From the NCBI GenBank assembly GCA_002778965.1, contig PEXX01000043.1, positions 1-15,977 of the forward strand: DNA of 15,977 nucleotides. Direction: 5' to 3'. Position numbers and translations under genes: made by a program. Each line of letters begins with the position of its first letter. The stretch's first letter is position 1. This document shows positions 7,962-14,652 of the stretch, piece by piece. The stretch is from Candidatus Kuenenbacteria bacterium CG08_land_8_20_14_0_20_37_23. Its GTDB lineage: Bacteria > Patescibacteriota > Patescibacteriia > UBA2196 > GWA2-42-15. A model generated the notes under the pieces. It worked only from the letters and a program-made list of their open reading frames with translations, did not search any database and was not told where the DNA came from.

Positions 7962-9884
7962 ATGCTAAACATAAAAAAACAAGACAATCCGTTTGTAATA
8001 AAGGGAAAAGTCGGCAGTGTCAAAAATTTTTGTCTGATGAAAAGAGAGGGCGATAGTTTTTTTGTTAGCGGATTCAACGAACAACTAAGATCAGGCATAG
8101 AGGATAAAAAAATATTTATAGCTTTCTGGGCGATCATTTTTTTTATGTTAATTATTGTGATGCGCTTATTCTGGCTGCAGGTGGTTGCGGGCGACAAATA
8201 TGATTTTGTAGCAGAAGGTAATCGTATTAGGGTGAGCACGGTTTTGGCGGAGCGCGGTATTATTTATGATAGGTTTAATCGACCCATGGTGGAAAATATA
8301 CCAAGCACAGCTCTTTATTTTATCCCAGCTGATTTGCCAGACAAAAGAGACGTGCGAAAAGAGCTGGCGCTTACATTAGCTCAAATTATACATTTGGACG
8401 AAAATGAGATTCTTGGTTTATTTGAGAAAAGCAATATTGCGCAATATGGACCGGAATTGATTAAAAAAAATTTAGAGCATGAAGAGGTTGTACTATTAAA
8501 TGTTTTTGATGATAAGTTGCCAAGCGTGAAACTTGTGTCAGAAACAAGGAGGAGTTATTTGGAAAAGAGCGGCTTGGCTCATGTGCTTGGATATATTGGC
8601 AAGATTAACGAACAGGAGATTGATATCCACAAGGATGATGGTTATAACATTAATTCGGTTATTGGCAAGGATGGTATAGAATTTTTTTATGAAAGCGCGT
8701 TAAAGGGGAAAGACGGCAAGCAGGAGATGGAGGTTGATGCATTTGGCAAAACGAAGAAGATATTGAATGAAGTCAAGGCAATTTCAGGCAGCAATGTATT
8801 TTTATCCATTGATTTTGATTTGCAACAAAAATTGACGGAAAATCTGGCAGTAGCCATAAAAAATTCTGGGACAAAAGCAGGCGGAGTCGCAATAGCGCTT
8901 GATCCTCAATCGGGAGAAATTCTGGCCATGGTGAGTTTGCCGGATTTTGACAATAATTTTTTTAGCGCTGGAATCAGTCAACAAGCTTACGACAATTATC
9001 TTGTAAATCAAAGTAGGCCATTGTTTAACCGGGCTATCTCCGGCATTTATCCGCCAGGATCAACTTTCAAGCCAATCGTAGCTATCGCCGCTTTGGAGGA
9101 AGGGCTAATAAACGAAGACAAGACGTTTTTATCGACAGGGGGCGTAGCTGTTAAAAGTTGGTTTTTTCCTGATTGGAAATATGGCGGACATGGACGTGTC
9201 AATGTAGTGCGCGCGATAGCCGAATCAGTCAATACTTTTTTTTATTACATTGGCGGAGGCTATAGTGATTTTGATGGTTTGGGAGTAGATAGAATTACAG
9301 CTTACGCCAAAGAGTTCAATCTTGGAAGTTCCCTGGGCATTGATTTGCCGGGCGAGGCAAAAGGTTTTTTGCCGAGCAAAGAGTGGAAAAAAGAAGAAAA
9401 GGGGGAGGATTGGTATATTGGAGATACTTATCATTTGTCTATCGGCCAAGGTGATATTTTAGTTACACCATTGCAAATTGCAAACTATATTTGTGCTATT
9501 GCCAATGGCGGAACACTTTATCGGCCGCACTTGATAAAAGGCATTAGAAGAAGAAACGCGGAGAATGCAACTGATGATATTGATGATTACGCGATACGCA
9601 AAAATTTTATTAGAAATGAGAATATTGAGATTGTTAAAAAAGGATTGCGCCAGGCGGTTGTCAGCGGTTCTGCGAAATCCCTTAATAGTTTGCCTGTACA
9701 AGTGGCAGGTAAAACAGGCACCGCGCAGGTTGGCGGCGGTCAAAACAGCCACGCATGGTTCGTCGGTTTTGCTCCTTATCAATCACCAAGAATTGTTGTA
9801 TTGATCCTGATTGAAAATGGAGGAGAGGGTAGCAGTGTGGCTGCATCTGTTTTTGGCGAAGTTGTTGAGTGGTATTTTAATTAA
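7962..9884 (+). CDS. mrdA: Penicillin-binding protein 2 (elongation-specific transpeptidase)
   Basis: PBP2 (640 aa from this start) cross-links new peptidoglycan during side-wall growth. It has a cytoplasmic N-terminus, a single membrane anchor at about residues 50-75 (a hydrophobic run ending at WLQVVAG), the pedestal motif ERGIIYDRFNRP soon after, and a transpeptidase domain with all three penicillin-fold motifs: STFK (S367 to K370, S367 nucleophile), SVN (422-424) and KTG (584-586). The open frame reaches up to an ATG at 7917, but the ATG at 7962 gives a start (MLNIKKQDNPFVIKGK) that looks more like relatives, so it is preferred; the first 15 codons upstream are doubtful. It completes the mreBCD-mrdA cluster. 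The usual partner rodA does not follow; a hypothetical gene does. Confidence 0.94.
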   Translation: MLNIKKQDNPFVIKGKVGSVKNFCLMKREGDSFFVSGFNEQLRSGIEDKKIFIAFWAIIFFMLIIVMRLFWLQVVAGDKYDFVAEGNRIRVSTVLAERGIIYDRFNRPMVENIPSTALYFIPADLPDKRDVRKELALTLAQIIHLDENEILGLFEKSNIAQYGPELIKKNLEHEEVVLLNVFDDKLPSVKLVSETRRSYLEKSGLAHVLGYIGKINEQEIDIHKDDGYNINSVIGKDGIEFFYESALKGKDGKQEMEVDAFGKTKKILNEVKAISGSNVFLSIDFDLQQKLTENLAVAIKNSGTKAGGVAIALDPQSGEILAMVSLPDFDNNFFSAGISQQAYDNYLVNQSRPLFNRAISGIYPPGSTFKPIVAIAALEEGLINEDKTFLSTGGVAVKSWFFPDWKYGGHGRVNVVRAIAESVNTFFYYIGGGYSDFDGLGVDRITAYAKEFNLGSSLGIDLPGEAKGFLPSKEWKKEEKGEDWYIGDTYHLSIGQGDILVTPLQIANYICAIANGGTLYRPHLIKGIRRRNAENATDDIDDYAIRKNFIRNENIEIVKKGLRQAVVSGSAKSLNSLPVQVAGKTGTAQVGGGQNSHAWFVGFAPYQSPRIVVLILIENGGEGSSVAASVFGEVVEWYFN

Positions 9885-9922
9885 CAAAATTCAATTAAAA
9901 AAATAAAAATTGATGAATTTTT

Positions 9923-9951
9923 TTGACAGATTAGTTATTTTATTTTAAAAT
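9923..9951 (+). promoter_or_regulatory. Sigma-70-type promoter upstream of the hypothetical gene at 9990
   Basis: A perfect -35 box TTGACA (9923-9928) and a near-consensus -10 box TAAAAT (9946-9951) are separated by exactly 17 nt in the gap after mrdA. Transcription would start near 9958, leaving a leader of about 30 nt that is AT-rich without a Shine-Dalgarno. This suggests the gene at 9990 is a separate transcription unit from the mre cluster. Confidence 0.6.
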
Positions 9952-9989
9952 TAGGTTGTGCATAAGTTAAACTAAATAAAAATAAAAAT

Positions 9990-10937
9990 ATGTCCAATAT
10001 GAACAAAAGATTGGTTGAACTAAAGAGTTTAGTTGAAGGAGCGGAAATTTCTTTGCAGCAGGCAAGGCGAATTTTAGATAGTTTATCCGGAGCGCAGGAA
10101 GTAAAGGAAACAGTTACTCAATCCCAAGTCAAGGGAACGATAACGCAAAGCGGAGAAGGTCAGATAATAGAAGGTTTTTTTGACGGTCAAAATATGATAG
10201 GTCCTGATGGTAAACGATATTCAGTTCCAGCCAATTACGCTTCCAAATCAAAGATGATTGAAGGCGACGGTCTAAAACTTACTATCACCGCGGACGGTTC
10301 GTTTGTTTACAAACAAATAGACCCATTGGAAAGAGACCGCCTTACTGGCAAGCTTGCGATTGACGAAGAGACTGGCGATTATAGAGTTTTGATAAATGGC
10401 AAATCATATAAAGTATTAACGGCTTCAATTACTTATTTTAAAGGAGAAGTTGGCGATAGTGTGGCAATTCTTGTGCCGAAGGGCAGAGAATCAAGCTGGG
10501 CGGCCGTGGAAAACATATTTAGAATAAGCGAAGCTGAACAAGATGCAAAAGAAAGTGTTGATTTATCAAAGAAATCAACTGGCAAAGATTTAAGCGCTGA
10601 AGACTCATTAGAAGAATTAAAGCAACCCGCGGAAAAAGCTTCTCAAGACGATTTCTTGGTTGAAGAGAAACGCAACGAATTTTTATTGCCGGAGAACGAA
10701 ATAAAAGCTGGACCAGCTACCGATTATCAGTCAGCAGAGCAAGCACATGGCAAGGCGGCTCCCAATGGTTTTTTACATGGTGATGCGTCAACGATTATTA
10801 TAGATCGGACCAGAAATGTCTTTGGCGCCGATCCATCGGGCGCGGCGCGGCAAGATACTTTGGCAGCCGGGCAGACGAGCCCAAAATCAGATATTTTAAA
10901 CCATTCAAATGATAATCAGAGGCTGGAGGAATTATAG
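9990..10937 (+). CDS. Conserved hypothetical protein with duplicated beta-rich domain and disordered tail
   Basis: I do not know a function for this 315-residue protein. Residues 5-32 form a helix with heptad-like hydrophobics (LVELKSLVEGAEISLQQA), followed by a polar linker. Residues about 58-101 and 119-162 look like two copies of one small beta domain: each has a GKxYxV strand (74-79; 137-142), a short turn, then GD-x-[LV]-x-[IL] (92-98; 155-161). From about 180 onward the sequence is rich in Glu, Lys, Ser, Ala and Gln and probably disordered, with a hydrophobic patch STIIIDRTRNVFG near residue 270. There is no signal peptide or membrane helix, so it is cytoplasmic. From memory, similar proteins with an N-terminal helix and this VPANYASKSK block are widespread in Parcubacteria and sometimes mislabelled as ribosomal protein L7/L12. 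It has its own promoter and a terminator behind it. Confidence 0.75.
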   Translation: MSNMNKRLVELKSLVEGAEISLQQARRILDSLSGAQEVKETVTQSQVKGTITQSGEGQIIEGFFDGQNMIGPDGKRYSVPANYASKSKMIEGDGLKLTITADGSFVYKQIDPLERDRLTGKLAIDEETGDYRVLINGKSYKVLTASITYFKGEVGDSVAILVPKGRESSWAAVENIFRISEAEQDAKESVDLSKKSTGKDLSAEDSLEELKQPAEKASQDDFLVEEKRNEFLLPENEIKAGPATDYQSAEQAHGKAAPNGFLHGDASTIIIDRTRNVFGADPSGAARQDTLAAGQTSPKSDILNHSNDNQRLEEL

Positions 10938-10956
10938 ATTCTGAATTTTTATTGTC

Positions 10957-10990
10957 ATCCCTCCCCATTGTCGGGAGGGATTTGATTTTG
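10957..10990 (+). terminator. Intrinsic terminator after the hypothetical gene
   Basis: ATCCCTCCC (10957-10965) and GGGAGGGAT (10973-10981) form a perfect 9-bp, GC-rich stem with a 7-nt loop, followed by TTGATTTTG. It lies 20 nt after the stop at 10937 and before dnaX. The T-tract is interrupted but U-rich, which fits rho-independent termination on the plus strand. Confidence 0.7.
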
Positions 10991-11015
10991 TGCCGGCAAT
11001 GGATTAAAATATATC

Positions 11016-11044
11016 TTGACAGCCGGAATAATATTTTTTAATTT
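11016..11044 (+). promoter_or_regulatory. Possible promoter immediately upstream of dnaX
   Basis: A perfect TTGACA (11016-11021) is followed 17 nt later by TAATTT (11039-11044), a poor -10 box. The dnaX ATG begins only 3 nt after it, so a transcript from here would be leaderless or nearly so. The preceding terminator implies that dnaX needs its own promoter, and this is the best candidate seen. Confidence 0.3.
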
Positions 11045-11047
11045 TTT

Positions 11048-12712
11048 ATGCCGTCAATTTACCGAAAATATAGGCCAAAGACTTTCACCGAAATGGTTGG
11101 CCAAAATCATATAAAATTGACTCTTCAGAGCGAGCTTGAGCATAACAGTTTTGTGCATGCTTATCTTTTTTGCGGGCCGAGAGGGCTTGGTAAAACAACG
11201 GCCGCGCGACTTTTTGCAAAGGCAGTTAATTGCGAAAACAGAAAAGATGGCGAATCAGAACCATGCAATAAATGCCAAAGTTGCCTTGAGATTATGGATG
11301 CCAGAGCGTTTGATTTGTTGGAGATTGACGCTGCTTCCCATACTGGCGTTGATAATGTAAGGGAGAATATCATTGATAACGTTCGTTTTACGCCGCATAG
11401 GGCCAAGTATAAAGTATTTATTATTGATGAAGTCCATATGCTTTCCATATCGGCATTTAATGCGCTTTTGAAAACTTTGGAAGAGCCGCCTGTTTATGCT
11501 ATTTTTATTTTATGCACGACTGAAATTCACAAGGTTCCTGAAACTATTATTTCGCGCTGTCAGAGATTTGATTTTAAAAAAGTGCCGGCCGTTGATATGA
11601 TTAAACGCCTGAATAGAATCAGTGATAATGAAGGAATGAAAATCGATGATGAGATATACAACGTGATCGCCCACAAATCAGAAGGCTGTATGAGAGACGC
11701 TGAAGGCATGCTCGGCCAGGTTTTTGCCCTTGGCGGGAACAAGATTACAAAAGAGCAGGCGGCTTTGGTTATACCAATGTCTGAAATTAAGTTGATACTT
11801 GAATTGGTTGATTTAGTTGCGCACAATAATTTGAGTGTTTCTCTTGACCTCATAAATAAATTAGTGGATGAGGGGATTAATCTGTCTGCATTTAATAAAG
11901 AGCTGGTGGAATTTTTACGCAAACTTTTGCTGATTAAAGTTGGCGCTCACAAGATCGATATTTTTGATTTTGACAGCCAGACTGGAAAACAAGTCAATAT
12001 GATTATTGATTTAATAGATGAGAATAAATTGCTTGGGATGATAGAAGAATTTTTATCAGCCGGATATGATTTAAGATCGGCCAGTATCGCACAGCTGCCG
12101 TTTGAATTGGCATTAGTGAAAATCTGTAGATTTACAGACGTAAGCAGGAATGCCCTAATGAATGAAACTCCAAGATTGCGCAACACGAGGATAAAAATTG
12201 AAAATCCAATTTATTCGTCTAATTTTTCACATTTAGATGTGAGGGCAAAAAAAACCTTAAGTGAAACAAAAATGGCGAGGCAACCGTTAATTATTAAAAA
12301 AAAGGAAGAGAAAGTAGTTGATTTTGAGAAAGTTAAGAAAGAGTGGGTTGCAATCGTAAGGGCCAGTCATAAGAAAAGCTGCGATTTGATGTTTATCAAT
12401 GAGAAAATGGTTTGGCCGATCAGAATAGACGGCAACGCGCTTGAGATTGGTTTTAAGTATGATTTACACAGGAGCCGGTTTGATACCAACAGCAACAAAA
12501 AAGTTCTTGAAGACGCAATTAGAGAAATTATTGGAGAAGTTATAGAGATTAAATCAAGAACACTCAAGCCAAGCGAACTCGCAAATGTTGAAATGTTCAT
12601 AGCTAGCGAAGATGCTAAAAATATGAAGTTAAACAACGTTAAGGCGACTGATGAAAATATTTTAGAGCATATTTTGGATTCTTTCGGCGGAGAACTAATT
12701 GATAAAGAATAA
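11048..12712 (+). CDS. dnaX: DNA polymerase III subunit tau/gamma (clamp loader ATPase)
   Basis: DnaX (554 aa) is the motor of the clamp loader and links it to polymerase. It opens with the family signature YRKYRPKTFTEMVGQ. Walker A is GPRGLGKT (43-50), the zinc site is C62, C73, C76 and C79, Walker B is FIIDEVH (124-130), the LKTLEEPP sensor segment follows, and the SRC arginine finger is at 169-171. Residues about 180-370 are the lid and collar domains. After a Lys-rich linker near 395-425, the C-terminal part (from about VKKEWVAIVR) resembles the conserved tau extension with the LEIGFKYDLHRSRF block. The linker contains two 8-A runs, and a -1 slip at either would end translation after a few codons, giving a gamma-like product. 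Its delta' partner is the holB at position 19. Confidence 0.95.
   Translation: MPSIYRKYRPKTFTEMVGQNHIKLTLQSELEHNSFVHAYLFCGPRGLGKTTAARLFAKAVNCENRKDGESEPCNKCQSCLEIMDARAFDLLEIDAASHTGVDNVRENIIDNVRFTPHRAKYKVFIIDEVHMLSISAFNALLKTLEEPPVYAIFILCTTEIHKVPETIISRCQRFDFKKVPAVDMIKRLNRISDNEGMKIDDEIYNVIAHKSEGCMRDAEGMLGQVFALGGNKITKEQAALVIPMSEIKLILELVDLVAHNNLSVSLDLINKLVDEGINLSAFNKELVEFLRKLLLIKVGAHKIDIFDFDSQTGKQVNMIIDLIDENKLLGMIEEFLSAGYDLRSASIAQLPFELALVKICRFTDVSRNALMNETPRLRNTRIKIENPIYSSNFSHLDVRAKKTLSETKMARQPLIIKKKEEKVVDFEKVKKEWVAIVRASHKKSCDLMFINEKMVWPIRIDGNALEIGFKYDLHRSRFDTNSNKKVLEDAIREIIGEVIEIKSRTLKPSELANVEMFIASEDAKNMKLNNVKATDENILEHILDSFGGELIDKE
12298..12304 (+). promoter_or_regulatory. Candidate programmed -1 frameshift site in dnaX
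   Basis: In the dnaX frame the sequence reads A AAA AAG (codons 418-419), the same heptamer used in E. coli dnaX. In the -1 frame the next codons are GGA AGA GAA AGT AGT TGA, so slippage would yield a product of about 424 residues; E. coli gamma is 431. A second 8-A run at 12247-12254 would give a stop after AAC CTT AAG, about 405 residues. GAGG lies at 12277-12280, 17 nt upstream of the heptamer. I see no strong stem-loop downstream, so this is suggestive only. Confidence 0.35.
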
Positions 12713-12732
12713 TAAAAGCGATTTGCGAATAT

Positions 12733-14511
12733 TTAATAATTCGTGTCCGTGAAGTTTATTGTGCTAGTGTCATTATTCGGGGATCGTCTAATGGTAGGAC
12801 TCCAGGTTCTGGTCCTGGCAATCGGGGTTCGAATCCCTGTCCCCGAGCCAGATGACACGCTATAAGTATTTGTAGCGTGTTTTCTGTTTGCGTGGCGTTC
12901 TAAAAGTGCCTTAAAACCGTCTTTTGCTACATAATTAGCTAACTTTCTGTCTTCAAAAATGAGTTCGGTAAATACCTGTGTAGTGATCTCTCTCTTTTCA
13001 GTATCAAGAGCGTGTTTATAGTATAGGTTAGCCCTTTTTACCAGTTCGGAAAAAGTTACCACATATTTCAGCATTTCACTCGCTCCCTCTTGGTGAGCGA
13101 CAGTTTTTTCATCAACATTAGCCAGTTCGTTTTTTAATCTTATTTCATCTTGGTTAATTTCTTCTGGCGACATTGTATTGTTTCTCAACAAAGTAATTTT
13201 GTTTTTGGTTAAAAAATTTAAGTCATCATAAATTCGTTTTCTCTGCTTATTCAAATCATCTAACTCTTTTTGTCTATTATCATTGATATTATCCAGCCCG
13301 ATTTTAGCCCGTTCATTGATTTCTTTTAATTCATCTTTGCTAAAATGAATTTGCCCAAGCAGTCCTTCAATCGCTTGGTCAATATCGGTTTCATTCAGAT
13401 TTTTGTCAGGATTATTACAGCCCTCAATACACCTGACTCGGTAATAGTTAATCCCCTTTTGGGTGTAGGGAGAATAACCTCTTTTACAACCACAACGAAT
13501 GAGGCCTCTGTAAATATAAAACCCTTTGTCAATATAGTGGATACTAACATTTCTTGATTTTAATACTTCTTGGACTTTGTTGAATAAAATAACATCAATA
13601 AGGGGTTGATTATAGCAACCGTCTCTAAATTTTGTAGGGTCTTTTTGATCCAGTTTTAATTTGCCGATAAAAAATGGGTTTTTGAGTATATTTTCAACCG
13701 TCTTGTTATTAACAGGGCGAGATGTTTTCGGAATATCGCTTAATTCCACACCGTTTAATATCTCTTTTTGAGTTCTCTTTTTTCGGGAGGGTTTAGTGGT
13801 TAGACCTTTTTGATTTGCCCAATTCGCAAGTTGCGCCAAACTCCACTCGCCGGTGGCGTATTGTTCAAACAACCTTTTAACTATCGGGGCGCGGTCTGGA
13901 TCAATGGGTTTATTGTCAGACCCTTTATCAAGATAGCCAATTGGCGCTGGGTAAACACATTTACCCTCGCTTCTTAATTTTTCAAAAGTATTTTTGACTT
14001 TCTCGCTAATAACTTCCGAGTAATGCTGGGAAAACATACTATCAATGTCCATATGCAAAGCACCAGAGCTGGATTTGTCATAGTTAGCCTGCACAAATTT
14101 AATATCAATCCCCATTTCTATTAAATTTTTAACAACAACCCCATCGCGATTATTTCTACTAATTCTGTCCCAGCACAAACAAATTACACCCTTGAACTCA
14201 CCACTTATCAGCTTTTGAACTAAAATTTGAAATTTTGGCCTTTCAATGCGATATGTGACCATACCATCTTTATTAATAGCTATATTTTCTTTTTGCTTAA
14301 AAGCAGAATGCTTCTCCTCTATAATGCCATTTTTACAAAATCCATTCAGGGTGTAATCAGCTATATCAAGCTGGTAGCCGATAGCAAAATTAAGGGATTG
14401 ATTTCTTTGGTAATCAATAGAATTTTTTTGGTTTTCTGCGTCGTCAGTGCTTTTTCTGGCATAGACAAGATATTTGTCGCTGTATTTATTTTTTGGATTT
14501 AGTATTCTCAT
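12733..14511 (-). CDS. Large serine recombinase (site-specific integrase)
   Basis: The protein (592 aa in this frame) is a serine integrase that cuts and rejoins element and chromosome through a phosphoserine link. The N-terminal resolvase fold has R19 and the nucleophile S21 in VYARKST, then SIDYQ (31-35) and the second arginine motif DRISRN (115-120; R116, R119). A recombinase domain spans about 185-320 (IGYLDKGSD; NNKTVENILKNPFFIGKL). A zinc ribbon follows with C340, C342, C361 and C365, then a long coiled coil at about 392-475 typical of these enzymes. Residues 553-578 are antisense translation of the tRNA-Gln gene (GIRTPIARTRTWSPTIRR), and the last 14 come from the DNA beyond it. That tail is created by the integration site and probably is not a domain. 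The start ATG has an AT-rich leader and lies downstream of the RNA element at 14528-14650. Confidence 0.93.
   Translation of the reverse strand: MRILNPKNKYSDKYLVYARKSTDDAENQKNSIDYQRNQSLNFAIGYQLDIADYTLNGFCKNGIIEEKHSAFKQKENIAINKDGMVTYRIERPKFQILVQKLISGEFKGVICLCWDRISRNNRDGVVVKNLIEMGIDIKFVQANYDKSSSGALHMDIDSMFSQHYSEVISEKVKNTFEKLRSEGKCVYPAPIGYLDKGSDNKPIDPDRAPIVKRLFEQYATGEWSLAQLANWANQKGLTTKPSRKKRTQKEILNGVELSDIPKTSRPVNNKTVENILKNPFFIGKLKLDQKDPTKFRDGCYNQPLIDVILFNKVQEVLKSRNVSIHYIDKGFYIYRGLIRCGCKRGYSPYTQKGINYYRVRCIEGCNNPDKNLNETDIDQAIEGLLGQIHFSKDELKEINERAKIGLDNINDNRQKELDDLNKQRKRIYDDLNFLTKNKITLLRNNTMSPEEINQDEIRLKNELANVDEKTVAHQEGASEMLKYVVTFSELVKRANLYYKHALDTEKREITTQVFTELIFEDRKLANYVAKDGFKALLERHANRKHATNTYSVSSGSGTGIRTPIARTRTWSPTIRRSPNNDTSTINFTDTNY
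12777..12850 (+). tRNA. tRNA-Gln (anticodon CTG), CCA encoded
   Basis: The full cloverleaf can be drawn. The acceptor stem is TCGGGGA (12777-12783) with TCCCCGA (12840-12846), all seven pairs Watson-Crick. The D stem is GTCT with GGAC, closed by one T-G pair, and the D loop is AATGGTA. The anticodon stem is CCAGG (12802-12806) with CCTGG (12814-12818), and the loop TTCTGGT puts CTG at 12809-12811. The T stem is CGGGG with CCCTG and the T loop TTCGAAT. The discriminator is G at 12847 and CCA is encoded at 12848-12850. CTG reads the CAG glutamine codon. The gene is intact although it lies inside the antisense reading frame of the recombinase, and it appears to be the integration site of the element to its right. 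Confidence 0.95.
12855..12889 (+). terminator. Hairpin with T-rich tail directly after tRNA-Gln
   Basis: ACACGCTA (12855-12862) pairs perfectly with TAGCGTGT (12873-12880) around a 10-nt loop, followed by TTTCTGTTT. On the plus strand this fits a rho-independent terminator 4 nt after the tRNA CCA. The same bases encode the C-terminal part of the recombinase on the other strand, so the element would be supplying the terminator of the host tRNA. It could alternatively be an arm of the recombinase attachment site. Confidence 0.5.
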
Positions 14512-14527
14512 ATTTTTGTTTATTCTT

Positions 14528-14650
14528 AAAAATCAAAAGGACGGTCTGGCTTACCCGATTACACTACCAAGAAGGTATTTCGTCGGCAGACCGCCCTATA
14601 TGAGCGACGAATGAAAAACTTCTTGGTCATATCGTGTAATTTGGGTAAGC
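14528..14650 (-). ncRNA. Structured RNA candidate: four-helix hairpin with terminator-like pseudoknot upstream of the recombinase
   Basis: Read on the minus strand, four successive helices stack in one long hairpin. P1 is GCTTACCC (14650-14643) with GGGTAAGC (14556-14549). P2 is ATTACAC (14640-14634) with GTGTAAT (14564-14558). P3 is ACCAAGAAG (14627-14619) with CTTCTTGGT (14574-14566). P4 is TTCGTCG (14611-14605) with CGACGAA (14585-14579). The apical loop holds GGGCGGTCTG (14596-14587), which pairs over 10 bp with one G-U to CAGACCGTCC (14548-14539), placed immediately after P1 and followed by TTTTGATTTTT. The recombinase ATG is 16 nt further on. The layout is that of a pseudoknotted riboswitch or attenuator whose last helix acts as an intrinsic terminator. 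I do not recognise it as a known family. A DNA-level role such as an origin or recombination site is possible. Confidence 0.55.
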
Positions 14651-14652
14651 AC

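Noticed and set aside
12733..12855. Recombinase C-terminal tail (Arg/Thr/Pro-rich) as a functional domain
   Set aside because: It is the antisense translation of tRNA-Gln and adjoining DNA, so its composition reflects the tRNA sequence.
14549..14650. Integron attC site
   Set aside because: Size and folding are similar, but the ends GCTTACCC/GGGTAAGC lack the RYYYAAC and GTTRRRY boxes, and the neighbouring recombinase is of the serine type.
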